Source: an uncultured Prevotellaceae bacterium
Lineage (GTDB): Bacteria > Bacteroidota > Bacteroidia > Bacteroidales > Bacteroidaceae
Reading direction: 5' to 3'
Length of the DNA stretch: 36,048 nt
Assembly (NCBI GenBank): GCA_946186505.1
Contig: CAMHNI010000038.1
Location: 1 to 36,048 of the forward strand
Below the pieces are notes generated by a model. The model did not search any database. It had not been told where the DNA came from and saw only the letters and a program-made list of their open reading frames with translations. This document shows, one piece after another, positions 1 to 8,070 of the stretch; the first letter of the stretch is position 1; the number at the start of each line of letters is the position of its first letter. The translations under genes were made by a program, and so were the position numbers.

Positions 1-50
1 TTGCTTGTCAATGTAATCGTGCTATGCACGCTTTGTTAGTCAAAGAACTC

Positions 51-91
51 CCGACGTTGAGCCACCAGCCTGTTTAATGGCTCATTGTCGG
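51..91 (-). terminator. Hairpin downstream of the Abi-like gene
   Basis: Two 14-base arms (51-64 and 78-91) are inverted copies with two internal mismatches around a 13-base loop. Read leftward, the hairpin lies about 65 bases after the stop codon of the Abi-like gene and is followed by only a short, interrupted T-rich stretch, so it is a weak terminator candidate. The rest of bases 1-153 shows no gene I can support. Confidence 0.4.
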
Positions 92-153
92 GGACAAATG
101 TACACAGAATAATTGAGACGGCAAAATAAATTAGGACTTATTAGCAGTCCCCT

Positions 154-1077
154 TTACTTCCATATCGGTTCGCTTCGCCAGTTGCCTGTAAAGCCTAACT
201 TGCCGTAGGGAATATCTTTGCTATTATCCAGCAGGGAAAGAATCTTTGCCTTGATTTGATTCTCTGCATATACAGCATTGCAGAGATAGAGCATAGCCGT
301 GATAACTCCGTAGGGCTTCTTTTTCTGATTGTCTGTAAATGGGGTGTTTAACCACTTGTCGCGATGTCCCTTGATGTTCATAGGCTGCTTGGCAAGGCTC
401 CTGTTCCAAAGACGCGAATGATGGGCGATGATGTTTCGCAAAACGGAAATTGCCTCTAACCAACTGGAAAGTTCCTTAGCAGAGTATAGTCCAAACTCGT
501 TAGCAATAGTGGCGCGTTGGGGCAACTGACTCTTCAGGTTCTTGTACATCTTTGATAGTGTGCCGAATGTGGCAACTTCCAGTATCATCCATGCATCAGG
601 ATTGTCACCTTCCATTGACTCGCTATCCCAATTTGTGTGCTTGGCTATGTATTCTTTGGCAAAAGGCTCTGTACTACGTTCAAACTCATATTTGAGGTCA
701 AGCACAAAGTCCTCGTAGTATTCCATCTTTTCAAAGAGTGATTCATCCAGATACCAAAGTCCACTATCCTTTGCCTGTGACAGATGGTTGATAATTTTAG
801 CCCTCAGTGCGACCTCAATAATCTCAATGGCATCAAAAAGAATCAGACGGAGGCTACGGTCAAAGTTGTATCGTGCTATCACATCATCAAAAGAAGCATC
901 TTCAAGGAAGTCATGTTCCGTTTCTTCGTCAATCATATCCGTCCAATAGTATTTCAGACGGAAATAGCTGATATGCGACAGGCATTCCTTCGCATACTCC
1001 TCACTGTTGAACTGCATCCCTCTTGAACGGAGCAACTTGATTTGCTCTTCTATCGTACGTGGCTTCTGATTGCTCAT
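154..1077 (-). CDS. Abi_2 (AbiD/AbiF) family HEPN-type abortive infection protein
   Basis: This 307-residue protein matches the Abi_2 (AbiD/AbiF) pattern: an N-terminal segment about restarting at a right-angle loop (TIEEQIKLLRSRGM), the motif ISYFRLKYYW near residue 37, RYNFDRSLRLILFDAIE near residue 70, and RNIIAHHSRLWNR near residue 215. The last contains the R-N-x-x-A-H signature of HEPN RNases, which is the expected catalytic centre. Members of the family block phage propagation, probably by RNA cleavage; the target here is unknown. The length is normal and the frame is intact. The ATG is preceded by a leader of about 100 bases with its own promoter, so the gene is transcribed alone. By my boundary estimate it lies just outside the integrated element, but it could belong to an older island. 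Confidence 0.85.
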   Translation of the reverse strand: MSNQKPRTIEEQIKLLRSRGMQFNSEEYAKECLSHISYFRLKYYWTDMIDEETEHDFLEDASFDDVIARYNFDRSLRLILFDAIEIIEVALRAKIINHLSQAKDSGLWYLDESLFEKMEYYEDFVLDLKYEFERSTEPFAKEYIAKHTNWDSESMEGDNPDAWMILEVATFGTLSKMYKNLKSQLPQRATIANEFGLYSAKELSSWLEAISVLRNIIAHHSRLWNRSLAKQPMNIKGHRDKWLNTPFTDNQKKKPYGVITAMLYLCNAVYAENQIKAKILSLLDNSKDIPYGKLGFTGNWRSEPIWK

Positions 1078-1144
1078 TGCTGTCTATATAAAAAGGTGAC
1101 CCGCCAGCAGATCTACGGGATGCCGACGGGTTCTGTTATCGTTT

Positions 1145-1169
1145 GATTCGGACAACTTATCCGAGAATC
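1145..1169 (-). other. Inverted repeat in the Abi-like gene leader
   Basis: GATTC.GGA (1145-1152) and TCC.GAGAATC (1160-1169) are complementary apart from a two-base bulge, with a 7-base loop. It lies between the predicted transcription start and the start codon, so it could be an RNA hairpin or an operator. No function can be assigned from sequence alone. Confidence 0.35.
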
Positions 1170-1184
1170 TTCTTATTTCGGCTG

Positions 1185-1215
1185 CAAATATAGCACATTT
1201 TCTTAAAATATGCAA
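1185..1215 (-). promoter_or_regulatory. Promoter of the Abi-like gene
   Basis: Read leftward, there is a -7 element TATATTTG (1185-1192) and a -33 TTG (1213-1215) separated by 20 bases. This fits the Bacteroidetes consensus TTTG-N19/20-TAnnTTTG. It predicts a start of transcription near 1178 and a leader of about 100 bases. Confidence 0.65.
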
Positions 1216-1265
1216 CTTTTTTTGAAGTTTTTTCTCAAAAAACAATATAATATGCAAGAAAATTT

Positions 1266-1275
1266 GTAATTTTGC
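1266..1275 (+). other. Candidate left attachment core (also a -7 promoter match)
   Basis: GTAATTTTGC fits GTANNTTTGC. The inner TAATTTTG also fits a rightward -7 element, but I see no -33 element at the right distance. If it is a promoter it could drive the leader and cargo operon, giving a leader of nearly 500 bases. Confidence 0.4.
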
Positions 1276-1567
1276 ACCTGACTCTTTGTCTTGAGCCAAC
1301 GTAAACAATTTGGACGTGTCCTAAATAATACATAGGCAAAAGACAGTCCACGCCGGGCCGAGTGAGGCGATGCCGCCATAACAAAGCGGGCATTGGGTGG
1401 GAAGAGAGAGTCACGACATATTAAAAAGGCGTCTTCAAGCGTCTTGTCTTTGACCTTTAGGAATTCTCGCAAAATTCAGATATTGTCAAGGATGAGGCAA
1501 CAGTAGATGTCCTCGGGATGTGTTTATACGCATCTCTTTAGCAGACATATATGGTTTCCCCATTTTT
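1276..1567. other. Intergenic stretch without a supported gene
   Basis: Between the proposed left end and the leader peptide I see no convincing gene. The leftward open frame across 1203-1472 has no family resemblance I recognise. A 7-base direct repeat (GCGTCTT twice, separated by CAA) lies near 1422-1438. The stretch is probably upstream leader or element-end sequence. Confidence 0.4.
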
Positions 1568-1657
1568 ATGTCTGTTCAAGGGGATTACTATATTCATATC
1601 GGCGTGGGCTTCGACGTTGCTCGTTCTTCAATATCGGGCAATGCGAGAAGCCTCTAA
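1568..1657 (+). CDS. Leader peptide, 29 codons, upstream of the cargo operon
   Basis: The ATG at 1568 opens a 29-residue frame starting MSVQGDYYIHIGVG and ending GNARSL before a TAA at 1655. The stop is two bases upstream of a hairpin followed by a T-run. The peptide-coding sequence itself forms a long hairpin (GGCTTC 1607-1612 with GAAGCC 1647-1652). This layout of short ORF, then hairpin, T-tract and structural gene is typical of ribosome-sensing attenuators. There is no obvious run of one amino acid codon, so amino-acid starvation is not an obvious signal. Translation of this ORF is inferred, not shown. Confidence 0.5.
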   Translation: MSVQGDYYIHIGVGFDVARSSISGNARSL

Positions 1658-1700
1658 AGGTGGGACGGGCGACAAAGCAAGTTCCCACGCTTTCTTTTTT
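1602..1700 (+). promoter_or_regulatory. Attenuator-like leader with competing hairpins
   Basis: Three pairings compete. The terminator is GTGGGA (1660-1665) with TCCCAC (1683-1688), followed closely by a run of six T (1695-1700). The leader-ORF hairpin is GGCTTC (1607-1612) with GAAGCC (1647-1652). An alternative long-range pairing is GCGTGGG (1602-1608) with CCCACGC (1684-1690), which would use the terminator's 3' arm. A further stem, TGCCGT (1702-1707) with ACGGCA (1758-1763), brings structure to 8 bases before the cargo start codon. Ribosome position on the leader ORF could decide which stem forms. Confidence 0.55.
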
Positions 1701-1770
1701 ATGCCGTCAGACCAGAAGTTTAACAGAGCCGATAGGGGGACAGGGTTCGCTTTAGGTACGGCAGAAAGGA

Positions 1771-4446
1771 ATGGATGTCATACAGATTAATAGTGGTGAA
1801 TATGTAGGAATGAGGATTCTGGCTATCAAGTCAATTCCGCACATCTCCATATTGTCTGAGAAACTTCAGCCTCAGGAACATATTGAGCATTATGCCCAAG
1901 ACATGTCCAACCTGCTTAGTGAAATCTACCAACAATATAAGGAACTCTTCAAGCAAGCGGGACAGAGTCAGGATATTGCCATAGAGCTCAACTGGATTAC
2001 GGAGGCTGTCGCGAACCAGCCATATAAGGCAAAAATTCATCTCTTCATTCTCTTACGGAGTATTCACTCTGTTCAGCAGCGGGCAGAAGAGACGCTGGAA
2101 GTACTGTCGGGACTGTTAAAGGCGACCTTGGACAGTGGCAGATATGAATATACCGACAGTTCGTTTGCAGACTACTTCGATAAGTTCAAACAGGCATCGG
2201 GCGGTGGTTGTCAGGCTATTGTAAAAGAGGAACGGATGGAAGACCTACAGAACAGTTATCTGCCTGTGAGTTATGCATACGACAAGATGCCCACTGACTA
2301 TCAGAACTTGAGCAGAATTGCCAACATCCTGATTATGCATCCAGGTTGTGCAGTATCCTTCCAATTGATACCTACCTATTATAATAATGAGGAACTGGCA
2401 GAACTGAACCAACTTAATCAAAATGTAAGCATGTTGAGTCAGGGTGTGCACGACAGGCAGGTGGGAAATGTCAGTTTCAGCAATGCGGAAAGACTGAGTC
2501 AACTGTATAAGTATTATGCTGACAATAAGAGTCGGGCTCTTTTTCAGTACAACATTATTATATATGGAGATTATCAGTCGTTAAGCGCAGTTTCCACAAG
2601 GGTGCTTGGACAGTTGAACTCTACGCAGGAACAAGCACCCAATCTACAGATTGTGAATTTGTCTCATGATGAGGTCTGTTCTTCACAGGAGATGCTCTAC
2701 CCTCAGCCTTGGGTGGTGAGCGATCTGCTGCTCAACAGAAACAGAAATCAGGCCATCTGGAGCAGTGGATATGTCAGCAACGCCCTCTACCGATTCCCGT
2801 TCGTTGTGACGGCAGAAGAGGCTGCATCGTTCTTCCGTCTGCCTATTGGCGATGACAAGGTAAATGCAGGATTGAATGTAAATGAGACAGGGAAAACCAG
2901 CAAGACCTATTCTCAGAATCTCATTAATGCAGGTGATATTGAGATTGGAAAGTTGAAATCGTCTTCAGCCAACTCCATTGGATTCACGCTGAAAGACCTT
3001 GCCAAACACATGCTTGTTGTGGGTACTCCTGGTTCAGGAAAGACAACGTTCTCCGTGGGGTTGCTTGACCGTCTTTGGAAAGATTATCATATTCCATTCC
3101 TTGTCATTGAGCCTGCAAAGAACGAATATCGATCACTGGTACAAAGTATTCCTGAATTGCAAGTTTTCACGCCAGGCAAAAACTTTATCTCTCCATTTGT
3201 GTTCAATCCCTTTGTTCCGCCAAAGAATGTTAGACTTGAGACATACAAATCAACCCTCAAAACCGCTTTTGCAGCAGGTGTATCGATGTCAACACCACTT
3301 GACAAGATTTTTGAGGACACCATCAACAACTGTTATTCAGACTTCAGATGGCTTGACTCATATACGACAGAGAATAAGGGCAGAATCTTCAACATCACAG
3401 ACTTCATCAAGTGTTTCCAAGAAACATTCGATGAAATTGGCTATACAGGCGATGCCAAGAATATTGGACGTGCAGGTATCGTCCGCCTGAAAAGTTTAGT
3501 GAATTTGTTCGATAATTATTATTCCATACCGATTGAAGATATATTGTCAAAGCCAACCATCATTGAACTAGCAGCCATAGAGAACAGTGAGCAAAAGGCT
3601 CTTATCATAGCCTTACTGCTATTGTCTATTCTTGCATACGTGAATGCTAACTACATAGGTGAAGGTGGATTGCGGAATTTTATCCTATTGGAAGAAGCTC
3701 ATGTACTACTTGATGCAGATACCAATGTAGGAGAAGGTTCAGCCAATCCCAGTGCCATAGCGCAAGGACTGGTCAAGCGCATGTTGGCAGAGATACGTTC
3801 CTATGGAGTGGGCATTGCCATTGCTGACCAGTCACCACGCAAGGTTGGTACAGATATCGTTGCATTGACTGATATCAAAGTGGCTTTTCGTTTGGTTGAG
3901 GGAGAAGATAAGGAAATTCTTGCTAACTCAACCAGTATGAATGAAGTGCAAATGGCCAGACTTGCCAAACTAAAGCCAGGTGAGGCATTCCTTTTTTTTA
4001 ATCGTCTTGACGAACCTGAGGAAATAATTACACCGGATTATCGTCTTGATAATAAGATTAGCATATCGCTTTCAGACGATGGCATTAAGCAACTGACTAC
4101 TTATTGGAATAACAAACAAGACAAACTACGACCATATCCAGAGTGTGCTTTCGCTCCTTGTTGCCAGGAGTGTTGCAACTATGAGCGACGGCTATTGGCA
4201 CGCGAGGTAGCAAGGAGGATATTCCGTGGGTATATACCAACGAATACCAAAGATCCCGAACCCGTGAAGAAAGCATTTTCAAAGTTCACGTCGTTGATAA
4301 AAGCAGAACTGAACGATGAGCCCTTCAGCCCAGAGTTGCGCACCTGCGTGAAAGTACACTTCTGGAGGCGGTTGATGTATGATACCAAATTGAGAATCCG
4401 GCCTTCAGACATTGAAGAGTCCATAAAAAGAGATTATCAATCCTAA
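1771..4446 (+). CDS. HerA/DUF87-type P-loop ATPase with C-terminal cysteine cluster
   Basis: This 891-residue ATPase of the HerA/FtsK/DUF87 superfamily (ring motors that move DNA or protein) has a Walker A GTPGSGKT (418-425), a Walker B ILLEEAH (638-644) and a downstream AIADQSPRKVG sensor-like segment near 690. Residues 1-400 are a long, mostly alpha/beta N-terminal region that I cannot assign. The C-terminus has a cluster C792, C797, C798, C801, C802 that could bind a metal. No nuclease motif is visible. It is the first gene of the cargo operon, behind an attenuator-like leader, and ends 12 bases before the acidic-protein gene. The ATG at 1771 follows the structured leader directly; an in-frame ATG at 1810 is the alternative. 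The ATPase call is sure, the role is not. Confidence 0.8.
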   Translation: MDVIQINSGEYVGMRILAIKSIPHISILSEKLQPQEHIEHYAQDMSNLLSEIYQQYKELFKQAGQSQDIAIELNWITEAVANQPYKAKIHLFILLRSIHSVQQRAEETLEVLSGLLKATLDSGRYEYTDSSFADYFDKFKQASGGGCQAIVKEERMEDLQNSYLPVSYAYDKMPTDYQNLSRIANILIMHPGCAVSFQLIPTYYNNEELAELNQLNQNVSMLSQGVHDRQVGNVSFSNAERLSQLYKYYADNKSRALFQYNIIIYGDYQSLSAVSTRVLGQLNSTQEQAPNLQIVNLSHDEVCSSQEMLYPQPWVVSDLLLNRNRNQAIWSSGYVSNALYRFPFVVTAEEAASFFRLPIGDDKVNAGLNVNETGKTSKTYSQNLINAGDIEIGKLKSSSANSIGFTLKDLAKHMLVVGTPGSGKTTFSVGLLDRLWKDYHIPFLVIEPAKNEYRSLVQSIPELQVFTPGKNFISPFVFNPFVPPKNVRLETYKSTLKTAFAAGVSMSTPLDKIFEDTINNCYSDFRWLDSYTTENKGRIFNITDFIKCFQETFDEIGYTGDAKNIGRAGIVRLKSLVNLFDNYYSIPIEDILSKPTIIELAAIENSEQKALIIALLLLSILAYVNANYIGEGGLRNFILLEEAHVLLDADTNVGEGSANPSAIAQGLVKRMLAEIRSYGVGIAIADQSPRKVGTDIVALTDIKVAFRLVEGEDKEILANSTSMNEVQMARLAKLKPGEAFLFFNRLDEPEEIITPDYRLDNKISISLSDDGIKQLTTYWNNKQDKLRPYPECAFAPCCQECCNYERRLLAREVARRIFRGYIPTNTKDPEPVKKAFSKFTSLIKAELNDEPFSPELRTCVKVHFWRRLMYDTKLRIRPSDIEESIKRDYQS

Positions 4447-4458
4447 AACATAAATGAT

Positions 4459-5025
4459 ATGAGAGAATATAGTGATAGCGAAGACAATTGGCAGGATGAT
4501 GCTCCTGACACTGATCAGCCTGACACTCAGGATATGAGTTCAGATGATGGACAATCTGATACGGATTATGACGGTGGAGAAAGTGGCTGTGATGATTATG
4601 ACGTCACAGACAGTGGATCAGATTACTCATCAAGTGAGTCTGGTGATGATGTCACAGATAGCGGACCCGATTACTCCTCCAGTGAATCTGGCGATGATCT
4701 GACAGACAGTGGGCCAGATTACTCATCAGACGATAGTTCCTCAGATGATGACTTTGGAACTTGGGATACAACGGGTAGCGAGGATGATGGGACATTTGGC
4801 GAATGGGATACCACTGGCGGTGACGACAACGATGACAGCAGCGATGAAGAAGGTGGCGGGTATTTCCCTGAATATGAGAATTCATGGGATCAAGGAGATG
4901 ACAGCTACGACTCTGGCGACGATGACTACGATGGTGGCATGGGCGACGGTGGCGGCTGGGGCACCGATGGTGGTGATATGACTGACTCCAGCAGTGACTT
5001 CAGTGGCGGTGATGATGTAGAATAA
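4459..5025 (+). CDS. Highly acidic Asp/Ser/Gly-rich repeat protein, function unknown
   Basis: The 188 residues are almost entirely D, S, G, E, T and Y, with very few basic residues, so the protein should be strongly negative and disordered. It contains three tandem 16-residue units of the type DVTDSGPDYSSSESGD and a second repeat built on WDTTG. The tail is rich in GDD, GGW and DGGD. There is no signal peptide or membrane segment. It sits between the ATPase (12-base gap) and the SPFH gene (25-base gap), so it is probably made with them. A DNA-mimic, a polyphosphoserine-like scaffold or a calcium-binding linker are all possible. I do not recognise a family. Confidence 0.6.
   Translation: MREYSDSEDNWQDDAPDTDQPDTQDMSSDDGQSDTDYDGGESGCDDYDVTDSGSDYSSSESGDDVTDSGPDYSSSESGDDLTDSGPDYSSDDSSSDDDFGTWDTTGSEDDGTFGEWDTTGGDDNDDSSDEEGGGYFPEYENSWDQGDDSYDSGDDDYDGGMGDGGGWGTDGGDMTDSSSDFSGGDDVE
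4600..4743 (+). repeat. Three tandem 48-bp in-frame units in the acidic-protein gene
   Basis: Units start at 4600, 4648 and 4696 and each encode 16 residues. The copies differ mostly by synonymous or conservative changes, and the third diverges at its end. Because 48 is a multiple of 3, gain or loss of units would keep the frame. Confidence 0.8.
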
Positions 5026-5050
5026 ATTATAAACTAAAAGCATAACAACT

Positions 5051-6229
5051 ATGGGATTATTTCACAGGCCAACAGTGGCACAGCCCTCTGAAGGGCATTC
5101 ATTTGTTACGCTTATTCAGAATGAGGGTAACAATACGGGACGCGGTTTTATCGGATGGCGCGACCCCCGTAAGGACTTCAACACGCACTCAAAACTTATT
5201 GTTAGACGAGGTGAGGAGGCCATATTCGAAAACGGTGGAAGCGAATATGTTTGTTTCCCACCAGGAGAATATGAGCTCGAGACACAAAACTACGCTGTCA
5301 TACGCTCTTTTCGCGAGGCTCTTTCTGGTGGACAAACAATGTTCCCCTGCAGGGTGTATTTCGTATCCACGGAACAGTTTGAAGTGGAATGGGGCACTTC
5401 GGAAGCAATAGGCTATACATGCCCACTAATGGGACCTGGAGCCCAAGTACGCGGCGGAGGTGTTTATGTTATTAAGGTTCAGGACTCAGAAAAGTTCTGC
5501 GGCACAATTCTTCGTGATAATGAGAGTTATGATGTTGACATGCTTAGCAAGAAACTGCTTAGCCGTATTTATAAACGTGTTGCAAGCATTATTTCCAATG
5601 TATTGGAGGAAAACCAGATAAATGGCATGGAAGTGTCGAAGAAGGTTGATGAAATCAGCGAGCTATGTATGCCGCGTATTCAGACGCTGTTGGATGAATT
5701 CGGTTTTATGCTAGTTGACTTCACCGCAGAACTATTTATAGATGAAGAACAACGGCAGATGTATGAAAGTGCCATCCGTCTACAGCGCATGACTGCCCAG
5801 GGCGAAGCTCAGGCCCGTGTTATTAGCGCGCAGGGGAAAGTTGGTGAGATGCAAACCATGGGAGATGCTTACACCACCATCAAGGGAATGGAGATGCTTC
5901 AGACTATTGCAGAAAATCCAGGTGCAGGTGGTATAGCTAGTGCTGGTGCAGGACTCGGAATGGGAATGGCGGCAGGCAATGCTTTCGGGAACATTGCCCA
6001 GTCAATTTTCTCTGGTGTACAACAACAGCCACAACAACCGAAGCAATCAAACTTTGGCGGTGCCAGTCGCTTCGGTACGGGTGGACAGGAACAACCAACT
6101 CCCTCGTCAGCATCAGTCCCACAAGACCCTATCGAAGTATTGGAGAAGATGAAACAGATGCTTGAAAAGGGACTTATACCCCAAGCCGTTTACGATCAGA
6201 AAGTAGCTGAAATATTGAGTAGAATGTAA
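5051..6229 (+). CDS. SPFH/Band-7 (YdjI-like, virion-core-like) protein with SHOCT-like C-terminus
   Basis: The 392-residue protein resembles the YdjI branch of the SPFH (stomatin/prohibitin) family, which forms membrane-bound oligomers. The opening MGLFHRP, the segment GWRDPRKDFNTHSKLIV (about 35-51), the FPPGEYELETQN turn (about 75) and the GEAQARVISAQGKVGEMQ helix (about 255) support this. A Gly/Ala-rich stretch and a Q/P-rich linker (300-350) follow. The last 34 residues, from DPIEVLEKMKQMLEKGLI, fit a SHOCT oligomerisation motif; many homologues end in a zinc ribbon instead. Here the zinc ribbon is on a separate protein two genes downstream. In Bacillus, YdjI works with YdjG and YdjH to bring PspA to the membrane, and that parallel suggests a membrane-associated role. 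No signal peptide is seen. Confidence 0.8.
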   Translation: MGLFHRPTVAQPSEGHSFVTLIQNEGNNTGRGFIGWRDPRKDFNTHSKLIVRRGEEAIFENGGSEYVCFPPGEYELETQNYAVIRSFREALSGGQTMFPCRVYFVSTEQFEVEWGTSEAIGYTCPLMGPGAQVRGGGVYVIKVQDSEKFCGTILRDNESYDVDMLSKKLLSRIYKRVASIISNVLEENQINGMEVSKKVDEISELCMPRIQTLLDEFGFMLVDFTAELFIDEEQRQMYESAIRLQRMTAQGEAQARVISAQGKVGEMQTMGDAYTTIKGMEMLQTIAENPGAGGIASAGAGLGMGMAAGNAFGNIAQSIFSGVQQQPQQPKQSNFGGASRFGTGGQEQPTPSSASVPQDPIEVLEKMKQMLEKGLIPQAVYDQKVAEILSRM

Positions 6230-6239
6230 AGAGAGAGGA

Positions 6240-6929
6240 ATGGATATGAAAAAAGTTTTTTTGAAAATCGCTTTTGCTTTAGTCTTTCTAATTGTCTTCA
6301 ACGTCTTGTTCTTTCTTCTATGTGGAACAGACAACAAAACGTCAGTATGGATTTCCTACGGATTCATACACGTAGCGTATCTTACAATCCTCGTCATACC
6401 ACTCATACGCTCTAAGGGGAAAGATTCTTTCTATCTGAACGCAACGCTGTTTAATCAAGCCATCACATACTTCCTATTGGAACTTGTAATAGGTGTTGCT
6501 TGCATCGTTTGGTCACCCGACTCCATACTTTGGCCACTACTTGTCCAGTCCATCCTTTGGTTGGTTTACGCTGCCATCTTGATTGGTAACACCTGGGCCA
6601 ACGAAGTGACAACCCAGTCGTTGGAAAAGCGGAGCCAAGAGATTGCACCATTCCGGGAAATGACCAGTGAATTAAAAAAAGTGTCAATGATGATGAAAGA
6701 CCAACAGGTTAGCAAAGAAACTATGGATGTTTATGATGCCTTGTACTACAGTGGTAGCAGACAAACAGCAGAAACAATCGGGCTGGATATTGACATATCC
6801 AACCTTATAGGAGCCTTGAAGATGCGGGTGCGGCAAGGAGACGAGACAAGTCCTGAAGTCAAGCAGTATCTTGCGGAATTAAAAGGTCTTATAGCTGAAA
6901 GAAAAGCAACATTAAAATATTTTCACTAA
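6240..6929 (+). CDS. Four-helix inner-membrane protein of the cargo operon
   Basis: The 229 residues begin with four hydrophobic segments (about 5-28, 37-56, 67-91 and 95-118), followed by a soluble C-terminal half with a coiled-coil-like region (EKRSQEIAPFREMTSELKK) and a conserved-looking helical tail ending LIAERKATLKYFH. I do not recognise a named family. By position it corresponds to the YdjH slot between an SPFH protein and a zinc-ribbon membrane protein. The start is either ATG 6240 or the in-frame ATG 6246; a purine-rich GAGAGAGGA lies just upstream. It follows the SPFH gene by 10 bases and precedes the zinc-ribbon gene by 24, consistent with one transcript. Confidence 0.65.
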   Translation: MDMKKVFLKIAFALVFLIVFNVLFFLLCGTDNKTSVWISYGFIHVAYLTILVIPLIRSKGKDSFYLNATLFNQAITYFLLELVIGVACIVWSPDSILWPLLVQSILWLVYAAILIGNTWANEVTTQSLEKRSQEIAPFREMTSELKKVSMMMKDQQVSKETMDVYDALYYSGSRQTAETIGLDIDISNLIGALKMRVRQGDETSPEVKQYLAELKGLIAERKATLKYFH

Positions 6930-6953
6930 TTGTTTAATTAAAACTTTAAAACT

Positions 6954-8030
6954 ATGGCAGAAGAATCTATGAGACTTCAAGTGCTTAAGTGCCCATCTTG
7001 TGGGAAGCCGATTACACGTTTAAGTTCACTTAAGTCAACAATGAGTTGTCCACGTTGTGGAAACATTATCAAGAACCCAATGGCAACAGCCAAGGCTTTT
7101 GTCCGTCCAGAACGTATCATACCGTTCACAACAGACGAACAGACTTTTGAGAATGCATTAGTAAACTCATTGATTAACCAAGAGTATTGCGACAAGAATA
7201 TCTTTTCTGCGATTAATACAGACAAGGTGTTTAAGGCTTATCTCCCTATGTACCTCTATGAGGGAACTTTCAACGCTTCATGGAGTTGTGAGTCCGCATA
7301 CATGGATCAGAAGGTAAAGGTGAGCAGCAGTAGCGTATCAACGAAAGACGTAAAAAAATGGCGTCCGCAGAATGGTAATGCTGCAGGCAACTTTTCTTTC
7401 CTGTGTCTCGCTAACGAGACAGAAGATGACTTGCCGGTAGAACTGCGCAACTTCACCATGCAATTCCCATACGACGTGATGATGTCTAAAGAATATGATG
7501 ACATTCTACTTCCAGATGATCCAAAGATGATTACAGTAGAACGGAACGCCGATGCCACGCTTGTTTGGCAAAAGCATGGTAAAGATCTGGTGAATGAAAC
7601 TGCCGAAAACGCAGCTCGCCAACAAATAGGAAATCAGGAAATCAGAAACTTCAGGGCAACTTCAAGCTGGAATCTGACGACAACAGGTGTGTATGTTCTG
7701 GTTCCTTTCTGGTTCGTGTATTATACATTCAACAATCAGCAATACCACTTCCTAATGGATGGCATAGGTGAGCGTACTTCATATTCTTATCCCATAGATC
7801 AAGAGGATGTGGCTTTTGTCAATGGTAAGGAGAAAATCAAGAAATACTCCACTTGGTTGTGGGTTCTTGCCCTGTTGCTTTGGTATGTGTTCAACTTCAC
7901 AACGGCATTTGTATATCTCATTATCTGGCTGATTGGCAAGATTGTTGTCAACAAGATGATGGACAAGCAGATCCAAGAGCGTCTTGACGATTCTAAATCC
8001 CAACGACAGGCTGGTGCAAATCGAATATGA
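6954..8030 (+). CDS. TFIIB-type zinc-ribbon membrane protein (YdjG-like)
   Basis: The 358-residue protein has an N-terminal zinc ribbon with CPSC (C13, C16) and CPRC (C32, C35). After it comes a soluble domain with the phrase YLPMYLYEGTFNASWSCES near residue 95, typical of this family, where the part after the ribbon is membrane-facing. Hydrophobic segments follow near 245-260 and 300-335, then a basic, polar tail. The family includes Bacillus YdjG, which helps recruit PspA during envelope stress. Here it is the last gene of the cargo operon and is closed by a strong bidirectional terminator. No catalytic motif is seen, so a structural or sensor role in a membrane complex with the SPFH protein is the simplest inference. 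Confidence 0.75.
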   Translation: MAEESMRLQVLKCPSCGKPITRLSSLKSTMSCPRCGNIIKNPMATAKAFVRPERIIPFTTDEQTFENALVNSLINQEYCDKNIFSAINTDKVFKAYLPMYLYEGTFNASWSCESAYMDQKVKVSSSSVSTKDVKKWRPQNGNAAGNFSFLCLANETEDDLPVELRNFTMQFPYDVMMSKEYDDILLPDDPKMITVERNADATLVWQKHGKDLVNETAENAARQQIGNQEIRNFRATSSWNLTTTGVYVLVPFWFVYYTFNNQQYHFLMDGIGERTSYSYPIDQEDVAFVNGKEKIKKYSTWLWVLALLLWYVFNFTTAFVYLIIWLIGKIVVNKMMDKQIQERLDDSKSQRQAGANRI

Positions 8031-8033
8031 TGA

Positions 8034-8070
8034 AACGAGGGCAATCATTCCGATTGTCCTCGTTGTTTAC
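8034..8070. terminator. Bidirectional terminator between cargo and relaxase genes
   Basis: A 13-bp stem (8034-8046 with 8052-8064, one G-U pair) around a 5-base loop ends in GTTT on the right strand and has AAAs on the other side. It sits exactly between two convergent genes and can stop both. Confidence 0.8.

Noticed and set aside
1203..1472. Leftward open frame (89 codons) upstream of the leader
   Set aside because: No recognisable domain, crosses the proposed element end and lacks promoter support.
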